Source of the DNA: Acidimicrobiales bacterium
GTDB lineage: Bacteria > Actinomycetota > Acidimicrobiia > Acidimicrobiales > JAUJNH01
Direction of reading: 5' to 3'
Assembly: GCA_030448245.1 (NCBI GenBank)
Contig: JAUJNH010000009.1
Location: forward strand, 57,271-121,270
DNA length: 64,000 nt
Positions 45,456-57,853 of the stretch are shown here, piece after piece (the first letter of the stretch is position 1; each line of letters begins with the position of its first letter). The notes below the pieces were generated by a model, which had not been told where the DNA came from, ran no database searches, and was given only the letters and a program-made list of their open reading frames with translations. The position numbers were made by a program, and so were the translations under genes.

Positions 45456-46313
45456 ATGAGCGCCTCCGGCTGGTACCCCGATCCCGCCCACAAGCACGAG
45501 CTCCGCTACTACGACGGCGCCACATGGACCGAGCACGTCTCCGATCAGGGAACCTCGGCCGTCGACCCGTTGCCGGCCAGAGGCTCAGGGGCCGTTGGGG
45601 CCATGGACGGCCTCGACCGGGGGCTCTCCTTCGGCGAGGTGTCGTCGGCCAAGCAGCAGGCCCAGGTGGCCCAGAACACCGGCGCCGCCCCGGTGTCGGC
45701 CGGCACCGGCGACGTCTTCTCCGAGCCCATCCTGGTCGTGAACCAGAAGGCCAAGCTGATGGAGCTGACCAACGAGTATTCGATCTCGGACGCCGAGGGC
45801 CGCAAGATCGGCGCCGTGATGCAGGTCGGCCAATCGGGTGCCCGCAAGGCCCTGCGCCTGGTGTCGAACCTCGACTCGTTCCTGAAGGTCCACCTGGACG
45901 TGGTCGACCTCCACGGTCAGCCGCTCCTGCGCCTCACCCGCCCTGGCAAGGTGATGAAGTCCACCGTCATCGTCGAGCGGCCGGGAGCCGGCGAGGTCGG
46001 GCGGCTGGTCCAGGAGAACGCCTTTGGGAAGATCCGCTTCGCCATGGTGGCGGGCGACCAGAAGTGGGGATCGATCAACGCCGAGAACTGGCGGGCCTGG
46101 AACTTCTCGATCCGCGACCACACCGAGACCGAGGTGGCCCGGATCACCAAGACGTGGGAGGGCCTGGCCAAGGCCGCCTTCACCACCGCCGACAACTACG
46201 TGGTGCAGATCCACCGCCCGCTCGACGACCCGCTGCGCACGCTGGTGGTCGCGGCTGCGGTCTCGGTCGACACGGCCCTCAAGCAGAACGACAGCGGCGG
46301 CGTCTTCGGCTGA
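45456..46313 (+). CDS. DUF2510 protein with scramblase/LURP-one-related domain
   Basis: A 285-residue protein. The first 28 residues form a DUF2510 unit (GWYPDPAHKHELRYYDGATWTEHV). After a Gln/Ala-rich linker comes a beta-rich tubby-like domain of the scramblase/LURP-one type: FSEPILVVNQKAKLMELTNEYSI (about 88), GRKIGAVMQVGQ, VIVERPGAGEVGRLVQ and FSIRDHTETEVARITKTWEG. The function in bacteria is unknown; phospholipid scrambling is only a family association. ATG is eight bases behind TACCCT (45442-45447). A damaged paralog follows directly. Confidence 0.82.
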   Translation: MSASGWYPDPAHKHELRYYDGATWTEHVSDQGTSAVDPLPARGSGAVGAMDGLDRGLSFGEVSSAKQQAQVAQNTGAAPVSAGTGDVFSEPILVVNQKAKLMELTNEYSISDAEGRKIGAVMQVGQSGARKALRLVSNLDSFLKVHLDVVDLHGQPLLRLTRPGKVMKSTVIVERPGAGEVGRLVQENAFGKIRFAMVAGDQKWGSINAENWRAWNFSIRDHTETEVARITKTWEGLAKAAFTTADNYVVQIHRPLDDPLRTLVVAAAVSVDTALKQNDSGGVFG

Positions 46314-46329
46314 GGCCGGGACGTCGACG

Positions 46330-47176
46330 GTGACGCCGGCGGGCTGGCATCCGGATCCGGCCGGCGTGCCGCGACGGCTGCGGTGGTGGGACGGCCAGGC
46401 GTGGACCAACCACGTGCACGAGCAGGCATCGGCGTCGGTGGGCCCGGTGGCGACGGGATCTCCCCTCGAGTCGTCGGTGCTCGTGATCGGGGCGCCTCGC
46501 GAGGCGGCGCCGGGCACCCGGGTCTTCGAGGTGACGGACGCCGCAGGTGGCCGGTTGGGTCGCCTGGTCGAGACGACCCGGGGATCGAACGATTCGGCGT
46601 TCGGCGCCCTCCTCAGCCGGTCGAAGGGCTGGCAGCACGCCACGACCCGCGAGCTCCGGGGCCCACGAGGCTTCCCGGAGCTCGTCCTGGGGCCCGAGCG
46701 GCCCTCAGAGCGGGAAGCACCTGGGGCCCGAGCGGCCCTCAAGAGCGGAAGCACGGGGCCCGAGCGGCCCACCAGAGCGGGAAACACGGGGCCCGAGCGG
46801 CCCACCAGAGCGGGAAACACGGGGCCCGAGCGGCCCACCAGAGCGGGAAACACGGGGCCCGAGCGGCGTGGTGAGGGAAGGGAGCGGCCGGATGACCTCG
46901 CTGATCGTGGCCACCCGGCCCGATCGCACGGAGGTGGGCCGGCTCGTCCACGGCCAGGTGGCGGGCGGTCAGGTCGGCTGGACGATCCTCGGTGCCGATG
47001 GTCGTCCGTGGGGCTCGGCCGCACCCCGGGGTGCCGCGGGGGTCGACGGCCGCCGCCTCTGCCTGGTGGCTCCGGGTGACGCTGGCGGCTGGCACGTGAC
47101 GGTGGAGGGTGGGCCCCATGAGGAGCCGCTCCGCACCCTGGTCCTGGCGGCGGCTGTCGTCGCCGACGTGCTCTGA
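46330..47176 (+). pseudogene. Second DUF2510/LURP-like paralog, interrupted by a minisatellite
   Basis: Begins at GTG 46330, 17 bases after its paralog, with GWHPDPAGVPRRLRWWDGQAWTNHV (DUF2510) and then GGRLGRLVETTRGS and a following FPELVL, which aligns with the same point in the paralog. Here a 33-bp repeat array (46689-46867) enters, and the frame changes by one. The rest of the domain, SLIVATRPDRTEVGRLVHG through EEPLRTLVLAAAVVADVL, continues in another frame from about 46892 to 47176. Either the array broke the gene, or translation continues through the repeats and reaches a stop at 47079. Nothing recognisable follows up to 47393. Confidence 0.7.
46689..46867 (+). repeat. 33-bp GC-rich minisatellite
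   Basis: Units start with GGGGCCCGAGCGGCC at 46689, 46723, 46755, 46788, 46821 and 46854. Lengths are 34, 32, 33, 33, 33 and a partial 14. The units at 46755, 46788 and 46821 are identical. In the gene's frame each exact unit would encode TGPERPTRAGN. Confidence 0.9.
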
Positions 47177-47393
47177 CCGCGGCAGGCGGCCGGCGCACCG
47201 CCCAGCCGCGGACGTGGTCGGACGCATGTCCCCGAGCACGCCGGATGCGAAGGGTCACCGGAGGTTCGGCTTGGCGGGCCGCCCGCGGTCCTTCGCCACC
47301 CCCGCCCGCGTACCGGCGGCGAGGCCAGGGCGCCCCCGACCTCACCAAGCAGCCGCGACGGTCAACCGCGCCCGTTGACCAGGCAGCACCCGA

Positions 47394-48488
47394 TCAGTCG
47401 ACCTCGTCGAGCCGGCGAGCCGCCTCCCAGTGGCTCTTCTCTCGGGTGTTGGCGCGGCGGCGCAGCACCAGGGCCACCAGCCCGGCGGTGGTCACCACCG
47501 CGCCAGCGGCCGCTCCGGCCACCACCGGGTCACGCCCGCCCTCGTCGGACGTCCGTGCTGGGACGAGGAGCTCGGGAGGGGACGGGGTGAGCGTCGGCAC
47601 CGGCGTGGCGTCGAGCGCGACGCCACCTGGGTTGGCCGGCGGCAACGTCTCCGCCGGTGCCATCGGCGACGCCGGCACCCCGGTCGTCGGAGCCGTCGAG
47701 CCCGGCACGGGGGCCACCGGCAGTGGGGCCGCGGGCGCAGGGACGGCGGCGACCGCAGCCGGCACGAGCCGGCTGGTGAGCAGCGGGTAGCAGGCGTCGC
47801 CGGGGCATGACGTCTTCGACATGTCCCGGTGGCCGGCGATGGTGGGGGTGGTCACCGTCTTGCCCTTGGGGTGAAGGTTCGAGCCACGGCTGACGAAGGT
47901 GGCCGTGCTGCCGGGCCGGACGTCGACCCCGTAGCGGCTGGCCAGGGCGCCGAGGAGCTTGCCCATGGCGTCGAGAGCGGCGGCCGACGGGGGTTCCCTG
48001 GTGTGGTCACCGATGAAGCAGGAGAGGAGGGCGAAACCCTGGCTCCCGCCGGTGGCGTCGCCCTTGACCGGGCCGTCGAGGCTGCCTGCCCGCCCTTCCC
48101 AGACCCGCCCGAAGCGGTCGATCATGAAGTTGTAGGCGAGGTCGGGCCAGCCCTTGGTGCTGCTGGTGTGGAAGCCGTAGAACCCCCGCAGGAGGCCGGG
48201 GACCTCACCTTCGGCGTAGCCGTTGGGCGAGAAGGTGTGGTGGACGAGGAGGAAGCGCACGTCGCCCGCGGCCTCCACCGGAAGCGGCCCCTTGGGCTTG
48301 AGGTCGGCGCCCCAGGCCGAACGTGGTCGCACGTCCACGCCGCCGAGCGCCACGGTAGGCACCCTGCGAGGCAGGCGGGGCAGCAGCGGCACGGCGGCCC
48401 CCGCCAGCAGCACCTGCCGCCGAGACGGCCGGAGCGGCCCGCCGGCGTCAGGAGGAGGCGGCCCGCACACGACCCGAGGCTCGCGCAC
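47394..48488 (-). CDS. Peptidoglycan-recognition N-acetylmuramoyl-L-alanine amidase, exported
   Basis: An approximately 364-residue secreted amidase. The N-terminus has a twin-arginine-type signal (SRRQVLLAG followed by a hydrophobic stretch). The PGRP/amidase domain has PRSAWGAD, the zinc ligands in FLLVHHTFSPNGY (His), the YNFMIDRFGRVWEGRAG region, and TIAGHRDMSKTSCPGD (His and Cys). A Pro/Ala-rich linker leads to a C-terminal hydrophobic helix and a basic RRRANTREK tail, so it is likely membrane-tethered outside. The GTG at 48486-48488 or 48468-48470 may be the start. It would cut the stem-peptide amide. Confidence 0.85.
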   Translation of the reverse strand: MREPRVVCGPPPPDAGGPLRPSRRQVLLAGAAVPLLPRLPRRVPTVALGGVDVRPRSAWGADLKPKGPLPVEAAGDVRFLLVHHTFSPNGYAEGEVPGLLRGFYGFHTSSTKGWPDLAYNFMIDRFGRVWEGRAGSLDGPVKGDATGGSQGFALLSCFIGDHTREPPSAAALDAMGKLLGALASRYGVDVRPGSTATFVSRGSNLHPKGKTVTTPTIAGHRDMSKTSCPGDACYPLLTSRLVPAAVAAVPAPAAPLPVAPVPGSTAPTTGVPASPMAPAETLPPANPGGVALDATPVPTLTPSPPELLVPARTSDEGGRDPVVAGAAAGAVVTTAGLVALVLRRRANTREKSHWEAARRLDEVD

Positions 48489-48573
48489 TCGGGCGGACCA
48501 GCGGCGGCACGCCCTCCCGGCGACCGAGCCCACGGGTGATCGGCAGCCTGTGGCCCAGCCGCCGGGAGATGGG

Positions 48574-48579
48574 TACCCT
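48574..48579 (+). promoter_or_regulatory. -10 box of the MFS gene
   Basis: TACCCT, six bases before the ATG at 48586. The frame from that ATG reads MRRH then TGA, then PLHILAG into the MFS protein, so the promoter fits the upstream start better than the internal one. Confidence 0.5.
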
Positions 48580-48654
48580 GCCGGCATGCGCCGACATTGA
48601 CCCCTCCACATCCTGGCGGGAACGGCCTCGGCCAGCCTGGTCGTCTCGCTGCTC

Positions 48655-49836
48655 ATGGTCCGGCTGGTCGACGAGCTGGTCGCATTCTTCCCCTTCGGCG
48701 CGCTCGAGCCCATACGCGACGACCTGTCGCTCACCTACGGCCGAGCGTCGATCCTGCTGGTCCTGTACCCGGTCGTCGGGCTGCTCGGCAGCCCGGGCGG
48801 GGTGGCCACCGACCACGTCAGCCGCCGCGTGCTCGCCTCGGCGGGCGCGGCCGGCTACGGCGCCGGGTTCCTCATCATGGCCGTGGGACCCGGCTTCGCC
48901 TCGCTGGTGGTCGGGATCTGCCTCGCCGGAGTGGCAAGCACCGTCATGATCGACGCCACCGAGGTGGCACTCTCCGACCTCGCAGCCGACGAAGACCAGC
49001 TGCGGGCCCTCCTGGGCCAGCAGAACGTGCTCTCCGCCGTCGGGTCGATCGGCGGCCCCCTCATCCTGTCGGCGACCCTCGGGCTGGGCCTGGGGTGGCG
49101 GGCCGCGTTCGCGGCGGCGGCCGCCCTGCTCTTCGCCTACGCCGCCTTCCTGGCCACCCAGCCCCTCCCCCCGCCCCACCCTGCGGTCGACGGTGACGAA
49201 TCCGTCCCGTTCTGGGCCGGGCTCGGGGCGGTGGGCCGCGATCGGCGGGTCTGGGCCCTCGGCCTGGTGCTCCTCCTGCTGAACCCCTTCGACGAGCCGT
49301 TCCTCGGCTTCGCCATCGCCTATCTCGACCAGCACCGGGGCCACTCGTCGGCGGTGGCCACCCTCCTCGGCGGTGCGGTGACGATCGGCGGGATCGCCGG
49401 CGCGGCGGCCGCCGGACGGGTCGGCCGGCGGCTGGGCGACCGGACGATCCTGACCGGCGGCATCGTGGTGGCCACCGGCGTGCTCCTCGTGGCCGTGGGG
49501 CCATGGGCCGTCCTGCAGGCCGCCGGCGCGGCGATCGTCGGCATCGGCCTGTACCTGGTGTGGGTCGACCTGCAAGCCAGGACCCTCACCATCCGGCCGG
49601 GCCAGGCCGGCGCCACCGGGTCCCTGGTCGACGCCATCAGCCAGCCGGGCGCCCTGCTCCCCCTGGCCATCGGCCACCTGGCCGACCGCGCCGGCCTGCC
49701 GGCGGCCATGGTCGCCTTTGTCGTGCTGGCCGCCGCCCTGGTGGCCGCCGCCACCCTCATCGGCACCCCAGCCGGCGGCTGGCCCCGCAACCCCGGCACG
49801 CCCGACCCGCCCCCGCCACCACCGAGCGACCCGTGA
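48655..49836 (+). CDS. MFS transporter, N-terminus disrupted by TGA
   Basis: A 393-residue fragment-like major facilitator with eleven visible helices. The in-frame upstream sequence encodes a first helix (HILAGTASASLVVSLL) that belongs to the protein, reached from an ATG at 48586 that has a good promoter. The fifth codon, however, is TGA (48598-48600). Translation from ATG 48655 would omit most of helix 1. The loop 2-3 motif is VATDHVSRRVLASAG, and the second half has GRVGRRLGDRTILTGG. Substrate unknown. It ends in a Pro-rich tail and converges on clpB. Confidence 0.75.
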   Translation: MVRLVDELVAFFPFGALEPIRDDLSLTYGRASILLVLYPVVGLLGSPGGVATDHVSRRVLASAGAAGYGAGFLIMAVGPGFASLVVGICLAGVASTVMIDATEVALSDLAADEDQLRALLGQQNVLSAVGSIGGPLILSATLGLGLGWRAAFAAAAALLFAYAAFLATQPLPPPHPAVDGDESVPFWAGLGAVGRDRRVWALGLVLLLLNPFDEPFLGFAIAYLDQHRGHSSAVATLLGGAVTIGGIAGAAAAGRVGRRLGDRTILTGGIVVATGVLLVAVGPWAVLQAAGAAIVGIGLYLVWVDLQARTLTIRPGQAGATGSLVDAISQPGALLPLAIGHLADRAGLPAAMVAFVVLAAALVAAATLIGTPAGGWPRNPGTPDPPPPPPSDP

Positions 49837-49965
49837 CCCTCACCCCCAGTCGACCCCGGCAGCACACGTTCACCTTGTCCGGCGACGGGCGGCCGCACCC
49901 GGGAAGCAGCGGCCACCGCCCCATCGCGGACCCAGAGAGCCACAGACCACCCGACAACCGAGGCA

Positions 49966-50029
49966 GGGGCCCCCTCCTCGAGCGAAGAGCGAGTTCACCT
50001 GTCTGAGCGACGGCCGAGGAGGGGGCCCC
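49966..50029. terminator. 15-bp stem hairpin between MFS gene and clpB
   Basis: GGGGCCCCCTCCTCG (49966-49980) and its exact complement (50015-50029) enclose a 34-base loop. It separates convergent genes; 49837-50054 shows nothing else. Confidence 0.65.
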
Positions 50030-50054
50030 GGCCGGGCCGCAACGCCGCTGGTCT

Positions 50055-52616
<2,562 letters not shown>

Positions 52617-52675
52617 GCCGTCTCTCCTTGTTGGGTGCCTCGGTGGTGTGCCTTGTTGGGATGCTCTTCAGCGAA

Positions 52676-52696
52676 GTTGAGCGTCAGAATAACAGG
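52676..52696 (-). promoter_or_regulatory. HAIR-like HspR site upstream of clpB (weak)
   Basis: On the forward strand GTTGAGC, seven bases, TAACAGG. The HspR consensus is CTTGAGT-N7-ACTCAAG, so about 8 of 14 positions agree, mainly in the left half. Two direct copies of CCTTGTTGGG (52626 and 52651) lie between it and the gene. Confidence 0.35.
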
Positions 52697-52730
52697 TTCG
52701 CCGTGGTACGCCGAACGGGATGACAGGCCC

Positions 52731-53201
52731 TCACTGCCTGCTGATGACGCTGATCACGATCGTCGTCGAGCGGTCGGCCGGCGGCGTCCGCACGTCGTCG
52801 GGGCTCCCGTAGAGGGGCACCGGCCGGCCCGACGTCGCCTTCACGATGACCTCGGCGCCGGTTGGGGACACGCCTCGCAACTCGACGGTGGCGGCGGTGC
52901 CGACGCCAAGGTCGACCCGACGGAACCCGTAGCGGCTGTCGTGGCGCTGCTGGACCAGGTCGGCGGTGGCCGCCGGCAGGAGGTCGACGGCCACGATGCG
53001 CTCGACGACGCCATCGCGGCTCGGCACCCCGATGCGGCTCTGCCGCGGCTGCATCGTGACCGAGCCCAGCTCGACCTCGTGCGGCAGCAGGCGGCCCAGG
53101 ACCGGTTCGGCGGCCAGGGACGCCGTGCTGGGCTGCGGGTTGGTGCAGCCCGCCAGGGCGGCGGCGGCGGCCACGGCCACCGGCCGGCTGCGCCTCGTCA
53201 T
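52731..53201 (-). CDS. Putative lipoprotein in the heat-shock region
   Basis: A 156-residue protein with a short basic start, a hydrophobic stretch and a lipobox-like ALAGC (Cys19). The mature part has beta-type patterns (VELRGVSPTGAEVIVKATSG). No family recognised. Its start overlaps the hspR stop by four bases, so it is co-translated with hspR between dnaJ and clpB. A lipoprotein inside an hspR operon is unusual. Confidence 0.6.
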   Translation of the reverse strand: MTRRSRPVAVAAAAALAGCTNPQPSTASLAAEPVLGRLLPHEVELGSVTMQPRQSRIGVPSRDGVVERIVAVDLLPAATADLVQQRHDSRYGFRRVDLGVGTAATVELRGVSPTGAEVIVKATSGRPVPLYGSPDDVRTPPADRSTTIVISVISRQ

Positions 53202-53575
53202 CGGCGCCGCCAGACCTCCGGGCTCTGGCGCAGGGGCACCAGGTCGCGCCGGTACTGGCGGTGGGTGCGCTCGACCGCATCGCCCAGCTCGCGCTCGAGG
53301 CGCCCCACCTCGCCCCGCAGCGCCCGGACCTCGTCCTCGAGGGCGATCACCCGCCGCACCCCTTCCAGGTTGAGCCCGGCGTTGGTCAGGTCCTGGATTC
53401 GGCGGAGGCGGTCGATGTCGTCGTCCGAGTAGCGGCGGCTGCCGCCCTGGGTCCGGGCCGGGTCGACGAGGCCCTTCCGCTCGTAGATGCGCAGCGTCTG
53501 CGGGTGGACGCCGGCCAGCTCGGCGGCCACCGAGATGACGTACAGCGCACGGGTCCTGCGGTCCATCGTGGGCAT
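53198..53575 (-). CDS. hspR: Heat-shock repressor HspR
   Basis: A 125-residue MerR-type regulator. The helix-turn-helix is YVISVAAELAGVHPQTLRIYERKGLVDPART (about 12-42), with GGSRRYSDDDIDRLRRIQDLTNAGLNL, followed by a coiled coil (ALEDEVRALRGEVGRLERELGD). HspR represses the dnaK operon and clpB with DnaK as corepressor. It follows dnaJ by one base and precedes a lipoprotein gene. The DNA site is the HAIR element; possible copies are at 57228-57248 and 52676-52696. Confidence 0.92.
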   Translation of the reverse strand: MPTMDRRTRALYVISVAAELAGVHPQTLRIYERKGLVDPARTQGGSRRYSDDDIDRLRRIQDLTNAGLNLEGVRRVIALEDEVRALRGEVGRLERELGDAVERTHRQYRRDLVPLRQSPEVWRRR

Positions 53576-53576
53576 G

Positions 53577-54650
53577 TCAGGCCTCCAGTGCCTTGCGCAG
53601 CTGTTCGACGAGATGGCGCTGCTCGTCGGTGAGCGTCCTGGGCACCGCCACCTCGACGGTGACCAGCAGGTCGCCGCCCTTCACGCCCTTGCCCTTGACC
53701 CGGAAGGTGCGGCCGGTGGGGGTGCCGGGAGGGACCCGGAGTGTGACGGTGCCCTCCATGGTGGGGGCACTGACGGTCGCGCCCAGGGCGGCGTCGGCGA
53801 ACGAGACGGGGACGGTGACGGTGAGGTCGTCGCCGCTGCGCCCGAAGCGGCCGTCGGGCGCCACGTGGACCCGGACGAACAGGTCCCCGGGCGGTCCGCC
53901 GTCCCGGCCAGCGTCGCCCCGCTGCTTGAACACGACCCGCTGGCCGTCCTGGACGCCAGCGGGGATCCGGACCTTGATCCGGCGGGGCTTGCGGGCCACA
54001 CCGGAGCCGGCGCAGGTGGGGCAGGGGGTCTCGATCCGCATCCCGGTGCCCTTGCAGGACGGGCACGGGCGGCTGAAGCCGAACAGGCCCTGGTTGTCGT
54101 CGATGACCCCGCGGCTTCCGCAGGTGCCGCAGATGACGGGGCTGGTCCCGGGAGCCGAGCCGGAGCCGCTGCACATGCCGCAGGCCACGTCCGAGGTGAG
54201 GTTGACCGAGGTCTCGAGGCCGCTGACGGCCTCGGCGAAGGACAGGTGCAGCTCGGCCTCGAGGTCGGCGCCCTTCTTGGGGCCGCCGGCCGGCTTGCGG
54301 CGGCCAAAGGCGCCGCCGAGCAGGTCGGACAGGTCGGTGTAGTCGAAGCGCATGCCGCCGGGGGCGCTGAAGCCGCCGCTCCCACCACCCCCGAAGCCGC
54401 GGCCGGCGCCGACGCCCAGGCGGCGGGCCTCGTCGTACTCCTTGCGCTTGGCGGGATCGCCCAGCACGTCGTAGGCGGCGGAGACGTCCTTGAAGCGCTC
54501 CTCGGCCGTCCGGTCGTTGGGGTTGGCGTCGGGGTGCAGCTTCTTGGCCAGCTTGCGGTACGCGCTGGTGACGTCCTTCTCCGATGCCGTCGACGGCACG
54601 TCGAGGACCTGGTAGTAGTCCTTCTCCAACCACTCCCGCTGCACTGCCAT
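53577..54650 (-). CDS. dnaJ: Co-chaperone DnaJ
   Basis: A 357-residue type I DnaJ. J-domain at about 10-75: YYQVLDVPSTASEKDVTSAYRKLAKKLHPDANP (contains the HPD motif), then a Gly-rich stretch (GVGAGRGFGGGGSGG). Four zinc-type repeats follow: CGMCSGSG, CGTCGSRG, CPSCKGTG and CPTCAGSG. The C-terminal domain has RIKVRIPAGVQDGQRV. Starts at ATG 54648-54650, where the family's usual N-terminus begins. There is a separate promoter upstream, so dnaJ-hspR may be transcribed apart from dnaK-grpE. Confidence 0.95.
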   Translation of the reverse strand: MAVQREWLEKDYYQVLDVPSTASEKDVTSAYRKLAKKLHPDANPNDRTAEERFKDVSAAYDVLGDPAKRKEYDEARRLGVGAGRGFGGGGSGGFSAPGGMRFDYTDLSDLLGGAFGRRKPAGGPKKGADLEAELHLSFAEAVSGLETSVNLTSDVACGMCSGSGSAPGTSPVICGTCGSRGVIDDNQGLFGFSRPCPSCKGTGMRIETPCPTCAGSGVARKPRRIKVRIPAGVQDGQRVVFKQRGDAGRDGGPPGDLFVRVHVAPDGRFGRSGDDLTVTVPVSFADAALGATVSAPTMEGTVTLRVPPGTPTGRTFRVKGKGVKGGDLLVTVEVAVPRTLTDEQRHLVEQLRKALEA

Positions 54651-54660
54651 CGCGCGTAGC

Positions 54661-54692
54661 AACATACCACTTTCTAAGTGTGATGTTGTCAA
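54661..54692 (-). promoter_or_regulatory. Putative dnaJ promoter with palindrome between the boxes
   Basis: On the minus strand TTGACA (54687-54692) and TATGTT (54661-54666), 20 bases apart, ten bases before the dnaJ ATG. A palindrome CACTT-TCT-AAGTG (54668-54680) lies exactly between the boxes and could be an operator. The spacer is longer than optimal. Confidence 0.4.
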
Positions 54693-54732
54693 CAACGCCC
54701 TGCCCAAAAGGGAAGGATCCGGACGTCTTCGG

Positions 54733-55344
54733 CTAGCCGCCCTTCACCTTCACCATGGCCGGCCGCAGCACCCTGCCCCGCCAGCGCCACCCGGCCCGCA
54801 GGACCTGGTCGACGGTCTGCACGTCGTCGTCGCCGGCCTCGTGCATCACGGCGTCGTGCAGCGTGGGGTCGAACACGTCCCCCTCGGCGCCGACCCGCTC
54901 GAGGCCCTGCCTGGCCAGGAGGTCGACGAGCAGCCCGGCCACCTGGTCGACCTCGCTGGCCCCGTGGGCCCGGGCCGCGTCGACGGCGTCGAGGACGGGC
55001 AGCAGCTCCTCGACGAACGAGCCGAGGGCCTTGTCGCCGGCCTCGCCGAGCTCCTTGTGCACCCTTTTGCGGTAGTTGTCGAAGTCGGCCTGCAGCCTGA
55101 GCAGGTGGTCCTTGAACTCGTCGCGCTCGTTCGTGGCGGTCGTCAGGACGTCCTCGAGGTCGATCTCCACCAGCTCGGCGACGTCCTCGACGGCCCCGGA
55201 TGTCTCGGGCTCGGGCGCGTCGTCACCGGCGGGCAGGACCTCCCCCTCGGCGACGATCTCGTCGACGGGATCCGCACCGGCCGGGCCGGCGGCCTCGTCG
55301 GCGTCGGTGGCGGAGGCCACGTCCTCCTTCGTCTCGTCGGCCAC
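54733..55344 (-). CDS. grpE: Nucleotide exchange factor GrpE
   Basis: A 203-residue protein: acidic disordered N-terminus (about 1-55, with VEDVAELVEIDLEDV), a long helix (RDEFKDHLLRLQADFDNYRKRV) and the compact C-terminal domain (LERVGAEGDVFDPTLHDAVMHEAGDD, VLRAGWRWRGRVLRPAMVKV). GrpE promotes ADP release from DnaK. It starts at GTG (55342-55344), two bases after the dnaK stop, so the two are co-transcribed. Confidence 0.95.
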   Translation of the reverse strand: MADETKEDVASATDADEAAGPAGADPVDEIVAEGEVLPAGDDAPEPETSGAVEDVAELVEIDLEDVLTTATNERDEFKDHLLRLQADFDNYRKRVHKELGEAGDKALGSFVEELLPVLDAVDAARAHGASEVDQVAGLLVDLLARQGLERVGAEGDVFDPTLHDAVMHEAGDDDVQTVDQVLRAGWRWRGRVLRPAMVKVKGG

Positions 55345-55346
55345 CG

Positions 55347-57176
<1,830 letters not shown>

Positions 57177-57227
57177 GCTGTGCCTCCATGGTGCTGTGCG
57201 ATCGTTGGTTGCACCCAGGATAGTGAG

Positions 57228-57248
57228 GTTGAGTCCGCTATTGACAAC
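57228..57248 (-). promoter_or_regulatory. HAIR-like HspR site in the dnaK promoter (weak)
   Basis: On the forward strand GTTGAGT, seven bases, TGACAAC. The CTTG-N13-CAAG core spacing of HAIR is matched as GTTG-N13-CAAC, and the left half matches 6 of 7; overall about 9 of 14. On the minus strand it overlaps TTGTCA (57242-57247), and TATCCT (57217-57222) lies within the spacing of a -10. Confidence 0.45.
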
Positions 57249-57407
57249 TTCCCTCAGCGGGCTGATGAGATGGCAGCCTGTTGTGTGGCCCCGACGTCGC
57301 CGACCAGGTTCTTCAGCGGTGACGCCTTCTCGTGCTGCGCGGCGTCGATCAACCTGCTCGCCGCCGTCGTCAGGTCGGCCCCGATCAGGAGACGGCGCAC
57401 GTGGTCG

Positions 57408-57716
57408 TCACATCCCGATGTGGCCAGTTGCCTTGAGCCGGATGTCGGCCAGGACCTGGCGTTGCACCCGTACGCCGTCGACCCGGCTCCTCGTGGCGGG
57501 GCGGATCTGCGCCCGAAGCGCTCGTTGCACCGCCTGGTTGCCGATGGTGCGCTGCAGCTGCACGACATCTCCTGGCCGAGGAGACGGGAGAAGGAGGCGC
57601 TTGGTGTCCAGCGGGCCTGAGGCCGCGAATGGCAACCGAGCCGCTTGGCTTCCGGGGGCCGCGCCATGTTCGGTCGGCCTCTCCCTTCCGGCCGAAGCAC
57701 CCTTGTCGGTGGACAT
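57408..57716 (-). CDS. Small protein with eCIS-effector-like [14 protein letters not shown] motif
   Basis: A 102-residue ORF from the ATG at 57714-57716. It carries [20 protein letters not shown] near residue 62. The core LQRTxGNQAVxRLL is well known in proteins associated with extracellular contractile injection systems and in DUF4157-type proteins, usually near the N-terminus of a long protein. Here it is in a short stand-alone protein with no DUF4157 metallopeptidase motif visible. It lies upstream of dnaK and is oriented the same way. Its reality as a gene is moderate: the motif is clear, but there is no other supporting feature. Bases 57249-57407 hold nothing else. Confidence 0.5.
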   Translation of the reverse strand: MSTDKGASAGRERPTEHGAAPGSQAARLPFAASGPLDTKRLLLPSPRPGDVVQLQRTIGNQAVQRALRAQIRPATRSRVDGVRVQRQVLADIRLKATGHIGM

Positions 57717-57853
57717 ACGCCGTGCTCCCTGGAGGCCGTGGATCTTCGACACACCTATTCCGACGGCGCAGCGGTCGTGATCCAGACCTTCGACGTTGGC
57801 CGTCGCCATGGGCAGATGGGGAGCCGACGAGTGCCGTAGCCTCGCCGGGAGGC

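Noticed and set aside
46689..46867. CRISPR array
   Set aside because: The units follow each other directly without spacers, so this is a minisatellite.
46547..47176. 209-residue ORF through the minisatellite
   Set aside because: It starts in the wrong frame of the LURP-like gene. Only its last third is genuine domain sequence, so I describe it as part of the interrupted paralog.
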